A stretch of DNA of 15,151 nt from Candidatus Sodaliphilus limicaballi. GTDB lineage: Bacteria; Bacteroidota; Bacteroidia; Bacteroidales; Muribaculaceae. The notes under the pieces are model-generated. The model was not told where the DNA came from. It made no database searches and saw only the letters and a list, made by a program, of their open reading frames with translations. Below are positions 7,330 to 13,248 of this stretch, piece after piece (position 1 is the first letter of the stretch; every line of letters starts with the position of its first letter). The stretch lies in the NCBI GenBank assembly GCA_018065815.1, contig JAGHSP010000259.1, positions 1 to 15,151 of the forward strand, written 5' to 3'. A program made the position numbers and the translations under genes.

Positions 7330-7547
7330 ATCACGCATGGGCGTGATGACAGCTACGCGGAGGCATCGGAGATGCCGGGCGAGGGCGTCTCAAAATGCCT
7401 AAAGCAACGTTTTGCCCGGTTACGGCGTGACCGGGCAAAGGGCATTTTGCGACACCCTTGCAATGTGTTGAAACGCCATGCAAGCAACCTCGGAGAGGTG
7501 CGCAGCTTGGCGCCAAGGACACCAACCATGATGGTGCCCCGTAGGGG
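7330..7547. repeat. hairpin-chain element, possible interspersed repeat
   Basis: Non-coding, more G/C-rich than the flanks, and made almost wholly of perfect short inverted repeats: ATCACGC/GCGTGAT (7330-7347, 4-nt loop), GGCATC/GATGCC (7362-7376, 3-nt loop), and a large nested hairpin (7382-7458). Further ones are CTTGCA/TGCAAG (7457-7484), ACCTC/GAGGT (7487-7499), the palindrome CTTGGCGCCAAG (7506-7517), CACCA/TGGTG (7520-7536) and CCCC/GGGG (7537-7547). The nested hairpin has an 18-bp outer stem with two mismatches (7382-7399 with 7441-7458) around a perfect 10-bp inner stem TTTGCCCGGT/ACCGGGCAAA (7411-7420, 7430-7439). Open frames on either strand look like chance. It could be a REP/MITE-like mobile repeat or a structured RNA; nothing visible decides. 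Confidence 0.6.
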
Positions 7548-7702
7548 AACATGAACCAACAAATAAGAATTTGGCAACTACTTTTCAATATGACTTTTTG
7601 CTTGGTTGTTGTGGATAAGATAATATGTTGCATAAATTTATGGTTGTATAATATGCTGTAAACCAACAATTTACCCCCCCCTGAAAAAATGCGTAATTTT
7701 TG
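7548..7702. other. A/T-rich gene-free stretch between the hairpin element and the next promoter
   Basis: No gene or convincing RNA is visible. The only local oddities are a 9-bp direct repeat AACCAACAA (7554-7562 and 7661-7669) and a run of eight C (7674-7681), about 22 bp upstream of the -33 box of the next gene. Confidence 0.5.
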
Positions 7703-7734
7703 TTTGTTTTTTACAATAATTTGTCGTAATTTTG
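7703..7734 (+). promoter_or_regulatory. Bacteroidetes-type promoter of the 510-aa secreted protein gene
   Basis: TTTG at 7703-7706 and TAATTTTG at 7727-7734, 20 bp apart, are a full match to the -33/-7 consensus. Transcription would begin near 7741, about 22 nt before the ATG. Confidence 0.7.
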
Positions 7735-7762
7735 TTGCGGTAAATTAATAAATCACAGTCAA

Positions 7763-9295
7763 ATGAAAGGGTTAGCTATTACATTATTATGTGCAGCGGC
7801 AATAGCATCGACCGCAAGTGCGACTTACATGCCCATTGCCCGCGAGAATGCGACTTGGACCTATCATCACTTGCTCGTGAATGATGGAATCAAGCAAGAT
7901 CACAGTTATAAACTCTACTTCAAGGGCGATTCGACCCTGGAAGGCGTTACTTACAAGAAATGCTTTGTGAAGTATGACGAACCTGTGCATGCAGGGTCGC
8001 TTGTGGAGCAAGGTTTGGTGCCCATGGCACTGGTGCGTGACGGCGAGCAAAAAACATACGCTCGTTTTACTGCCGAGGTCATTGCCGAGAGCAAGACGCT
8101 GGGTGCCGATAGTCCATACAGTTATTTTGTAGCCGACGATACCAACGAAAGGGTGATTTATGATTTCTCTCAAGGTAAAGTTACCGACTACTTCTACTTT
8201 GGCGGCTCTGCCTATAATATCATATCAGTCAACGACAGCGATGGCAACTCCGAGCGTGTGCTGCTTGAGAGTGTGGGCGAGGACAACGGATATTACGAAC
8301 TTCAAGAGAAGTATCATGGCGACCTCGTGCGCTGTCACATTCCAGTGAAATGGCAAGACAGCCAGTTTGACGAACTGCGTTTTGATCGATTAAACACTCA
8401 GGCAACACATTTTGATTACACTTACCCCGTGCAATTCGATGCTGTTGACTATGTAAACGCATTGGGCCACCACGACCTCAATACATTCCAACCCTTGGTG
8501 CGAGAGGATCGCACATGGATAAACATGTTCGTTCAAGTGGGCTATGAACCAGATGACCCGGATGACCCAGAAGACGATGGGTGGTCTGGTTACACCTATT
8601 ATTACGGCTATCGCTTTAGAGGCGATACTGTGGTCAATGGTGTGACCTACAATAAATGCTTTGTGAAGTATGAGGACGAGGAGAAGGCTGCAAGAAAAGT
8701 TTTCGGCTGCGGAGGATTCTATGACAACGAGAAATTTTTCAAAGCTAAAGCGTCACAGAGTGCACGTCCACGCGACTGGCACGAGTGCGGATTGGTTCGT
8801 GCCAAAGACATGAGAGTTTATCTGTTTGAAAAGGAGACCGACAAACCAGGGGTTAATAATGAGACGCTTATTGCCGATTATGCATTAATGCGTGTCGCTG
8901 CCAAGAAAGGTTACCCAAATAGCTGCGAACCTGTGGATATAGCAGGTGTTATGTGCAACAAGTACGTTTGTGGATATAACATGTTTACAGATGGAACCAT
9001 TGAATCGATAGGCCCTGCCACAGGCATCGGCACAATATTGTGGCCAGAGGAGGGTCTGCCCACTTGCGAGGTTTACTCGTACGAAGGCTTGAGCCATGTG
9101 CTGGATGGCGAAGGCAACATCATCTTTAAGTCACCTCTTTATGGAACTGATGCATGGAGTGCAATCAAAGACATGAAGGCCGACAACCGACCCGTTGACA
9201 ACAAGTACTACAACCTGCAAGGTCAGGAGGTAGACATCAAGAAAGCGCCTGCCGGCATCTACATCCACAATGGTAAGAAACTGATTGTGCGCTGA
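7763..9295 (+). CDS. secreted protein of unknown function with internal duplication and Bacteroidetes C-terminal tail
   Basis: A 510-aa protein with a classical signal peptide (MKGLAITLLCAAAIASTASA, cleavage after ASA at 20). Two related blocks are visible. Residues 25-72 hold IARENATWTYHHL..., YKLYFKGDSTLEGVTYKKCF and VKYDE; residues 246-304 hold VREDRTWINMFV..., YGYRFRGDTVVNGVTYNKCF and VKYED. The second copy has an acidic insert (EPDDPDDPEDD, about 262-272). Later segments also run in parallel (ALVRDGEQKTY, GLVRAKDMRVY). The C-terminus (about 482-510: YYNLQGQEVDIKKAP, GIYIHNGKKLIVR) is a tail common on exported proteins of Prevotella/Muribaculaceae relatives and resembles a short type IX-style sorting domain. 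No catalytic motif recognised. It is monocistronic, with its own promoter and a downstream hairpin terminator. Probably surface-exposed or periplasmic; function unknown. Confidence 0.85.
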   Translation: MKGLAITLLCAAAIASTASATYMPIARENATWTYHHLLVNDGIKQDHSYKLYFKGDSTLEGVTYKKCFVKYDEPVHAGSLVEQGLVPMALVRDGEQKTYARFTAEVIAESKTLGADSPYSYFVADDTNERVIYDFSQGKVTDYFYFGGSAYNIISVNDSDGNSERVLLESVGEDNGYYELQEKYHGDLVRCHIPVKWQDSQFDELRFDRLNTQATHFDYTYPVQFDAVDYVNALGHHDLNTFQPLVREDRTWINMFVQVGYEPDDPDDPEDDGWSGYTYYYGYRFRGDTVVNGVTYNKCFVKYEDEEKAARKVFGCGGFYDNEKFFKAKASQSARPRDWHECGLVRAKDMRVYLFEKETDKPGVNNETLIADYALMRVAAKKGYPNSCEPVDIAGVMCNKYVCGYNMFTDGTIESIGPATGIGTILWPEEGLPTCEVYSYEGLSHVLDGEGNIIFKSPLYGTDAWSAIKDMKADNRPVDNKYYNLQGQEVDIKKAPAGIYIHNGKKLIVR

Positions 9296-9365
9296 TTTTG
9301 AGCCGCAAAGTTTCAGCCCGTGCTTTCGTTTGCACTCGTTTGTATTTATGAAAACGCAAAAAAAC

Positions 9366-9396
9366 TTTGCTAATCCGTAGATATTTCGTAACTTTG
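9366..9396 (+). promoter_or_regulatory. Bacteroidetes-type promoter of gldE
   Basis: TTTG at 9366-9369 and TAACTTTG at 9389-9396, 19 bp apart. The start of transcription would be near 9403, giving a leader of roughly 80 nt before gldE. The last base of the -7 box is also the first base of a 12-bp terminator-like stem. Confidence 0.65.
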
Positions 9397-9438
9397 CAAG
9401 GAAGATGTAAAAAAAGCATCTTCCTTGCTCTGTTTTTT
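9396..9438 (+). terminator. 12-bp intrinsic terminator overlapping the gldE promoter
   Basis: GCAAGGAAGATG (9396-9407) and CATCTTCCTTGC (9417-9428) pair perfectly around a 9-nt loop and are followed by TCTGTTTTTT. This is a textbook intrinsic terminator, about 100 nt after the stop of the 510-aa gene. It overlaps the -7 box and predicted start of the gldE transcript, so it may insulate gldE from upstream readthrough. Confidence 0.75.
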
Positions 9439-9481
9439 GTGCTTGGCACCGGCAAGATTTGTTTAACTTAAATACAACACT

Positions 9482-10822
9482 TTGGACCCTGACCCTTTAT
9501 CGTCGTTATTAATGCTTTTGCCAGACTATATCACGCTGGCACTACAATCACCCATATCTTTTAATGCACCATCACCAGGCAGCATCGTGGCTATGATAGT
9601 CTCTGTGCTGGGTTTGTTCTTGTCGGCGTTCAACTCCGGCAGCGAGATTGCATTCTTCTCACTCACCAAGGAACAGATTGCAGGCATCACCAGCGACTCG
9701 CAGCGCGACCGCATCAGCAGCCTGCTGAGCAAACCCGAGAAACTGCTCGCCACCATCCTCATAGGCAACAATCTGGTCAACGTCATGATTGTCGTCACCA
9801 TGTTCTTCGCACTCAAAGACGTGCTCGTGATTGATAACAGCATAATCAGTTTCCTGGTTCAGACGGTATTCCTCACCTTCCTCATCCTGCTCTTCGGCGA
9901 GGTTATCCCCAAGCTCTATGCCACCAACCACAACGTGCGCTTCGCGCAGATGGTATCGGCTCCGCTTAACGCCATGGTGAAACTCTTCACGCCCATATCG
10001 GCTATCATGGTCAAGGGCACTGGCATCGTGGGTAAAGTGGTAACCAAGCAGGCCGACGAAATCTCTACCGACGACCTCTCGCGAGCTCTCGAAGCCAGCG
10101 ACGTGAAAAACGAGGACGAGAAAGAACTGCTCGAGGGCATACTCTCGTTCGGTAATAAGACCGTGAGCGAAATCATGCGCCCGCGCATCGACGTTGTTGA
10201 CATCGACATCGACTCAACATTTGACGAGGTGGTCAAGAAAGTTATCGACACAGGCTACTCTCGCATGCCCGTATATGACGAGACGCCCGACAACATCAAG
10301 GGCATCCTCTATGCCAAGGACCTGCTGCCCTACATAGGCAAGCGCGGCGACGACTGGCGGTGGCAGAGCCTCATGCGCACGGCCTACTTCGTGCCCGAGA
10401 CACGCATGATCGATGACCTGCTCGAGGACTTCCGCAAGAAGAAAATGCACATGGCGGTCATCGTCGATGAGTATGGCTGCACTCAAGGTATCGCCACACT
10501 TGAAGACGTGCTCGAGGAAATCGTGGGCGACATCGACGACGAGTACGACACCGAGGAAAAATTCTACACACGACTTAACCAAAACACCTACACATTCGAC
10601 GGCAAGACACAGATTGCCGACTTCTGCCGTGTGCTCGACATCGACGAAGACTCACTCGACGAGCATGGACAAGACGCCGAGACACTTGCAGGACTCCTGC
10701 TCGACCTCAAGGGAGACTTCCTCAAGGAACAAGAAGTAATCACCTACGGCCGCTTCACCTTCACAGTCCTCAAAGTTGTGAAATACCGCATCGCCAAGGT
10801 CAAAGTCACCATCAAGCAGTAA
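9482..10822 (+). CDS. gldE: GldE-type membrane protein (DUF21 / CBS pair / CorC_HlyC)
   Basis: A 446-aa membrane protein of the CNNM/CorC family. The N-terminal transmembrane DUF21 domain covers about residues 33-205, with SGSEIAFFSLTKEQI at 52-66 and LLFGEVIPKLYATN at 136-149. A CBS pair occupies about 230-350 (IMRPRIDVVDIDID; MAVIVDEYGCTQGIATLEDV), and a CorC_HlyC domain about 360-444. In Bacteroidetes this architecture is annotated as GldE, named for gliding motility but widespread in non-gliding gut species, where a role in ion transport or envelope function is assumed. The start is uncertain: TTG at 9482 gives MDPDPLSSLL, and ATG at 9512 would shorten it by 10 residues. I prefer TTG because an MDPDP opening is, as I recall, usual in relatives. 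An in-frame TAA at 9464-9466 excludes longer forms. The usual mutY/ssb/gldD neighbours are not nearby. Confidence 0.85.
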   Translation: MDPDPLSSLLMLLPDYITLALQSPISFNAPSPGSIVAMIVSVLGLFLSAFNSGSEIAFFSLTKEQIAGITSDSQRDRISSLLSKPEKLLATILIGNNLVNVMIVVTMFFALKDVLVIDNSIISFLVQTVFLTFLILLFGEVIPKLYATNHNVRFAQMVSAPLNAMVKLFTPISAIMVKGTGIVGKVVTKQADEISTDDLSRALEASDVKNEDEKELLEGILSFGNKTVSEIMRPRIDVVDIDIDSTFDEVVKKVIDTGYSRMPVYDETPDNIKGILYAKDLLPYIGKRGDDWRWQSLMRTAYFVPETRMIDDLLEDFRKKKMHMAVIVDEYGCTQGIATLEDVLEEIVGDIDDEYDTEEKFYTRLNQNTYTFDGKTQIADFCRVLDIDEDSLDEHGQDAETLAGLLLDLKGDFLKEQEVITYGRFTFTVLKVVKYRIAKVKVTIKQ

Positions 10823-10953
10823 AAATCCAGAGACCCTAGAAAACACGGTATCGGCAAATACACCAGCACAAGCGAACCTTACACCATGGTCAAGACCCAG
10901 AGAGCTTAAATAGCCCTCCGGAGAAAAAACTGCCACCCTTTTTGCTATACAAC

Positions 10954-10986
10954 TGTCATTTTGGCGTATATAATGCCATTTTGTCA
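10954..10986. promoter_or_regulatory. candidate activator-binding repeat upstream of the sigma-54 promoter
   Basis: TGTCATTTTGGC (10954-10965) and GCCATTTTGTCA (10975-10986) form an imperfect inverted repeat (8 of 12 positions) and also share the direct core (T/C)CATTTTG. They lie about 25-57 bp upstream of the -24 box, where enhancer-binding proteins of sigma-54 promoters often bind. The regulator is not identified. Confidence 0.4.
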
Positions 10987-11010
10987 TTACAAAACCACCC
11001 GTCTCCTATC

Positions 11011-11026
11011 TGGCATGACACTTGCA
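11011..11026 (+). promoter_or_regulatory. sigma-54 (-24/-12) promoter of hsp20
   Basis: TGGCATGACACTTGCA matches the RpoN consensus TGGCAC-N5-TTGCA in every position except one (T for C at the sixth base), with exact 5-bp spacing. Transcription would start near 11037, about 70 nt before the ATG. No TAnnTTTG promoter is seen before the gene, unlike its neighbours. Confidence 0.75.
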
Positions 11027-11092
11027 CAATAGTAAGCGAACACGGCAACCAACCGAGTTCAGAAAAAAAAGAATTGTATAACTAAAAAATAT

Positions 11093-11097
11093 AGGAG
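11093..11097 (+). promoter_or_regulatory. strong Shine-Dalgarno of hsp20
   Basis: AGGAG lies 9 bases before the ATG at 11107. Canonical ribosome-binding sites are rare in Bacteroidetes and none of the other genes here has one, so this may support strong induced translation. It fixes the start codon. Confidence 0.7.
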
Positions 11098-11106
11098 ATT
11101 AAAATT

Positions 11107-11565
11107 ATGATCGTTACAAGAAACAACCGCAACTGGTTACCCGAGGTTTTTGACCAGATGTTCAACAACACACTTGCCATGCACAACACTGCAACAAGCA
11201 CTGCACCAGCTATCAACGTCATCGAGGACAAGGACGCCTACACCGTCGAACTCGCCGCTCCCGGCATGGGACGTGAAGACTTCAACGTCACAATCAACGA
11301 AGACGAGAACCTGGTGATCGCCATCGAAAAGAAGGCGGCAACACAAGAAGGCGGCGAGGAGAAAACTCCTGACACCGAAAAAGAACAACGCTATTTGCGC
11401 CGTGAATTCACACACACCAAGTTCACCCAGACTTTCATCATCCCCGAGGAAGTGAACCGCGAAGCAATAAGCGCAACAGCCGAGAACGGTGTGCTCACCG
11501 TGAAACTGCCCAAGCATCTCCCCGAGGAGCTCAAGCGCGAGGTCAAGCACATCGCAATCAACTGA
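11107..11565 (+). CDS. hsp20: Hsp20 / alpha-crystallin small heat-shock protein
   Basis: Cytoplasmic holdase chaperone, 152 aa, a normal size for the family. A short, variable N-terminal arm (MIVTRNNRNWLPEVFDQMF) with aromatic residues precedes the alpha-crystallin domain at about 36-140. That domain carries NVIEDKDAYTVELAAPGMGREDFNV-type strands, RYLRREFTHTKFTQTFIIP and the signature AENGVLTVKLPK (about 128-139). The charged C-terminus ends in KHIAIN, whose IAI can serve as the I-x-I oligomerisation motif. It binds unfolding clients during heat or other stress for later refolding by DnaK/ClpB. Monocistronic, with a sigma-54-type promoter, strong Shine-Dalgarno and a strong terminator downstream, i.e. 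an individually regulated stress gene. Confidence 0.95.
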   Translation: MIVTRNNRNWLPEVFDQMFNNTLAMHNTATSTAPAINVIEDKDAYTVELAAPGMGREDFNVTINEDENLVIAIEKKAATQEGGEEKTPDTEKEQRYLRREFTHTKFTQTFIIPEEVNREAISATAENGVLTVKLPKHLPEELKREVKHIAIN

Positions 11566-11677
11566 CACCATCTCAATTAACCGCTACGGAAAACACAACC
11601 GCACAACCTGAATCTGAAAATTTCTTCATACACACACAACCATAAATTTTAGGAGGTTTTTTGAGGTTAATAAGCGA

Positions 11678-11714
11678 GGCGGTCCAGGCAAAAAGTCTGG
11701 ACCGCCATTTTTCT
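11678..11714 (+). terminator. strong intrinsic terminator downstream of hsp20
   Basis: GGCGGTCCAG (11678-11687) and CTGGACCGCC (11697-11706) form a perfect 10-bp stem with loop GCAAAAAGT, followed by ATTTTTCTT. It ends the hsp20 transcript about 110 nt after the stop. On the other strand no T-run follows the stem, so it is unlikely to serve the converging TraB/GumN gene. Confidence 0.85.
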
Positions 11715-11730
11715 TTATATGCGGGTTCCG

Positions 11731-12624
11731 TCATTTCGACACTGGCTCAACCACATAGCCGGCATCACGCAGCAACGCTATCAGCCCCTTCTCGCCAGGC
11801 AGATGACCCGCCCCCACGCACACCAGGACCGACTGCTGCGGCATGAGCGCCTTTAACTTCTCCACCCATCGCCGATTGCGTCCCCACAGCAGCAGTTCCA
11901 GCTCGGCATCGGTGGGAGCAAGCCCTGCATCAGGCGTCACAATCTGCCGCAACATGAAATCCAAGTCCTCACGCACATAAGCCTCGGCAAGTTCGATGCT
12001 CACACGCTCAAAGTCGGCATCATGTTCACACACATCCACCAGACCCTCCGCTTGGTCTGCAATCGGAGTCCCGAACAGAATAGCCACCTGTTCATCAACC
12101 GTCTCAAAGCCGCCCAGCGTCTTGCCTGCCTGCTCGCCACGGATCTGCACACTGCGGTCAATCTGCTTGTTGTGATCAAAATCCTTAAAGAATTTCAACG
12201 CCTGCAATGACTGCAGCTGAATGCTCACGCCAGCAGGTTTGAGCATGTTCAAAGACGCCAACGTGATGCCCGCAGGCGCAAGATAGCCATCAACCACCCT
12301 CTTCACCACAGCATACTGTTCAGGCGTCAGCACCTTGTCGAGAGTGCTGTCGGCAGGAGCCACCATAGCCATCGCAACGCGCTGCTGTGCCTGAATGTTC
12401 ATCATGCTGTCACGATGAATCTCGCCATAAACAGCATCACACGACCCGATAGCATCATTCAGCCCACTCACGCTGTCAATAAAATCGGCCGGAGCAAAAT
12501 GATGAGTACCCATCAAGAAAGACGGCTTCTCCAACCCGTTGCCACTCACACGCCACAGCAACTGCGACCAAGCCGACAAAGCAACCGTCAGCACAACAAC
12601 AAATAATAAAATCCTACGATTCAT
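11731..12624 (-). CDS. secreted TraB/GumN-family protein
   Basis: A 297-aa exported protein. The signal peptide is MNRRILLFVVVLTVALSAWSQ. The TraB/PrgY/GumN fold (PF01963) is supported by its spaced motifs: LLWRVSGNG...SFLMGTHHFAP (about 22-45, with the paired GTHH histidines), AVYGEIHRDS (about 64-73, conserved Glu), and VCVGAGHLPGEKGLIALL (about 268-285, His274). The family is related to TIKI-type metal-dependent proteases, and these His/Glu residues are proposed metal ligands. The activity of bacterial GumN-like members is mostly unproven. It is transcribed towards hsp20 as a single gene; a -7-like box lies 28 bp upstream. A periplasmic or surface hydrolase is the best guess. Confidence 0.88.
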   Translation of the reverse strand: MNRRILLFVVVLTVALSAWSQLLWRVSGNGLEKPSFLMGTHHFAPADFIDSVSGLNDAIGSCDAVYGEIHRDSMMNIQAQQRVAMAMVAPADSTLDKVLTPEQYAVVKRVVDGYLAPAGITLASLNMLKPAGVSIQLQSLQALKFFKDFDHNKQIDRSVQIRGEQAGKTLGGFETVDEQVAILFGTPIADQAEGLVDVCEHDADFERVSIELAEAYVREDLDFMLRQIVTPDAGLAPTDAELELLLWGRNRRWVEKLKALMPQQSVLVCVGAGHLPGEKGLIALLRDAGYVVEPVSK

Positions 12625-12651
12625 AACTAATATCGTTTGAAATTTTCATCG

Positions 12652-12659
12652 CAAATATA
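12652..12659 (-). promoter_or_regulatory. -7 box for the TraB/GumN-family gene
   Basis: On the minus strand TATATTTG matches TAnnTTTG 27 bases upstream of the ATG. No TTTG is found 19-21 bp further upstream, so the promoter call rests on one box. Confidence 0.45.
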
Positions 12660-12725
12660 GATAAAAAACGCCACATACACACCATCCCCCCTGCCCAAAA
12701 CGAAATATTTACCCACAAATAGGTA

Positions 12726-12756
12726 TTGTGGCATCCAGCCACAGGCAGTAACTTTG
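12726..12756 (+). promoter_or_regulatory. promoter with embedded inverted repeat ahead of a candidate small RNA
   Basis: TTG at 12726-12728 and TAACTTTG at 12749-12756 are 20 bp apart. Between the boxes and touching the -33 lies a perfect inverted repeat, TGTGGC (12727-12732) and GCCACA (12738-12743) with a 5-bp spacer, placed as an operator would be. No protein start follows within the next 200 bases that would explain the promoter. Confidence 0.55.
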
Positions 12757-12762
12757 CATCGA

Positions 12763-12860
12763 GAAACACGACATATACCACACACCCAGGTAATACAAGT
12801 TATTAATTAGTAAATAGTGAAAAAAGAACCGCGTCGATGCGAATCGTGCGGTTTTTTGCT
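12763..12860 (+). ncRNA. candidate small RNA of about 95-100 nt
   Basis: The stretch lies between a good Bacteroidetes promoter (-7 box 12749-12756) and an intrinsic terminator (stem 12827-12832/12848-12853, T-run after). It contains stop codons in all forward frames and no plausible ORF. It ends well before the separate tRNA promoter at 12919-12950. The predicted transcript would start near 12763 and end near 12858. No known RNA family was recognised by eye. The call rests only on the promoter plus terminator arrangement. Confidence 0.4.
12819..12858 (+). terminator. intrinsic terminator of the candidate small RNA
   Basis: AACCGC (12827-12832) pairs with GCGGTT (12848-12853); the stem extends outward through a G-T and A-T pairs because an A-run precedes and a T-run (TTTTTT) follows. 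The A/T-flanked form could terminate in both directions. Confidence 0.7.
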
Positions 12861-12918
12861 TCAAAAAAGCCCTTGGAAGCACAAAATACACATTTTTGAG
12901 CATTTTTTCTCCGAAATA

Positions 12919-12950
12919 TTTGCACAGTCCAACAAAAAGCAGTAACTTTG
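12919..12950 (+). promoter_or_regulatory. promoter of tRNA-Pro
   Basis: TTTG at 12919-12922 and TAACTTTG at 12943-12950 are 20 bp apart. The leader between the promoter and the tRNA holds a small perfect hairpin, CGGGG-GAAA-CCCCG (12961-12974), capped by a GNRA-type tetraloop. Confidence 0.7.
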
Positions 12951-12985
12951 CAACGCTTTTCGGGGGAAACCCCGCATAGTGCGAT

Positions 12986-13060
12986 CGGGATGTAGCTCAG
13001 TCGGTTTAGAGTACGCGTCTGGGGGGCGTGGGGTCGCTAGTTCGAATCTAGTCATCCCGA
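12986..13060 (+). tRNA. tRNA-Pro (anticodon GGG)
   Basis: A complete cloverleaf: acceptor CGGGATG (12986-12992) with CATCCCG (13053-13059) and discriminator A at 13060. The D arm is GCTC/GAGT, and the anticodon stem CGCGT/GCGTG holds loop CTGGGGG, placing anticodon GGG at 13021-13023. The T arm is GCTAG-TTCGAAT-CTAGT. CCA is not encoded. The C1-G72 pair and the GGG anticodon both fit proline. A recombinase gene and repeat-rich DNA follow directly, and tRNA 3' ends are common integration targets. Confidence 0.95.
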
Positions 13061-13069
13061 CAATCGCTA

Positions 13070-13109
13070 AAGTGCTGGTAATCAATTGATTATCGGCACT
13101 TATTTTTCT
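13070..13109 (+). terminator. terminator after tRNA-Pro
   Basis: The 16-base arms 13070-13085 and 13086-13101 are nearly self-complementary, with only two G-T pairs as exceptions (AAGTGCTGG... and ...TATCGGCACTT), giving a long hairpin closed by CAATTG. TATTTTTCT follows. This is a strong intrinsic terminator ten bases after the tRNA. Confidence 0.8.
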
Positions 13110-13148
13110 ACAAAATGCCTTTGTTTCCGACAAAAAAAACGGCAATTA

Positions 13149-13200
13149 TGCACATTTTTGCACATTTTTGACCACGATTGCACATTTTTGCACATTTTTT
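13149..13200. repeat. phased direct repeats TGCACATTTTTG
   Basis: Four copies of the 12-bp unit start at 13149, 13159, 13179 and 13189 (the last ends in T). Starts are multiples of 10 bp apart, so all lie on one DNA face; the missing position at 13169 holds a degenerate unit. They are followed at once by the 14-bp palindrome TTTTTGCGCAAAAA (13197-13210) and by the inverted repeat AATGCCT/AGGCATT (13222-13228, 13235-13241). These are candidate binding sites for the recombinase or an accessory factor. Confidence 0.65.
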
Positions 13201-13248
13201 TGCGCAAAAATAGGCCTTCTTAATGCCTTATTTTAGGCATTTTAGACC

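Noticed and set aside
7331..7669. Minus-strand frames of 74 and 112 codons over the hairpin-chain element
   Set aside because: They follow the inverted repeats, have no promoter or start context and show protein-unlike composition.
11651..11846. Perfect AGGAGGT (11651-11657) followed by a TTG-start frame of 61 codons
   Set aside because: The frame runs through the strong hsp20 terminator and into the opposite-strand TraB/GumN gene. The spacing to TTG is only 3 bases and the protein is unlike any family, so it is treated as chance.
12709..13145. Minus-strand frames across the small RNA/tRNA region
   Set aside because: They run through the tRNA, two promoters and two terminators and match nothing recognisable.
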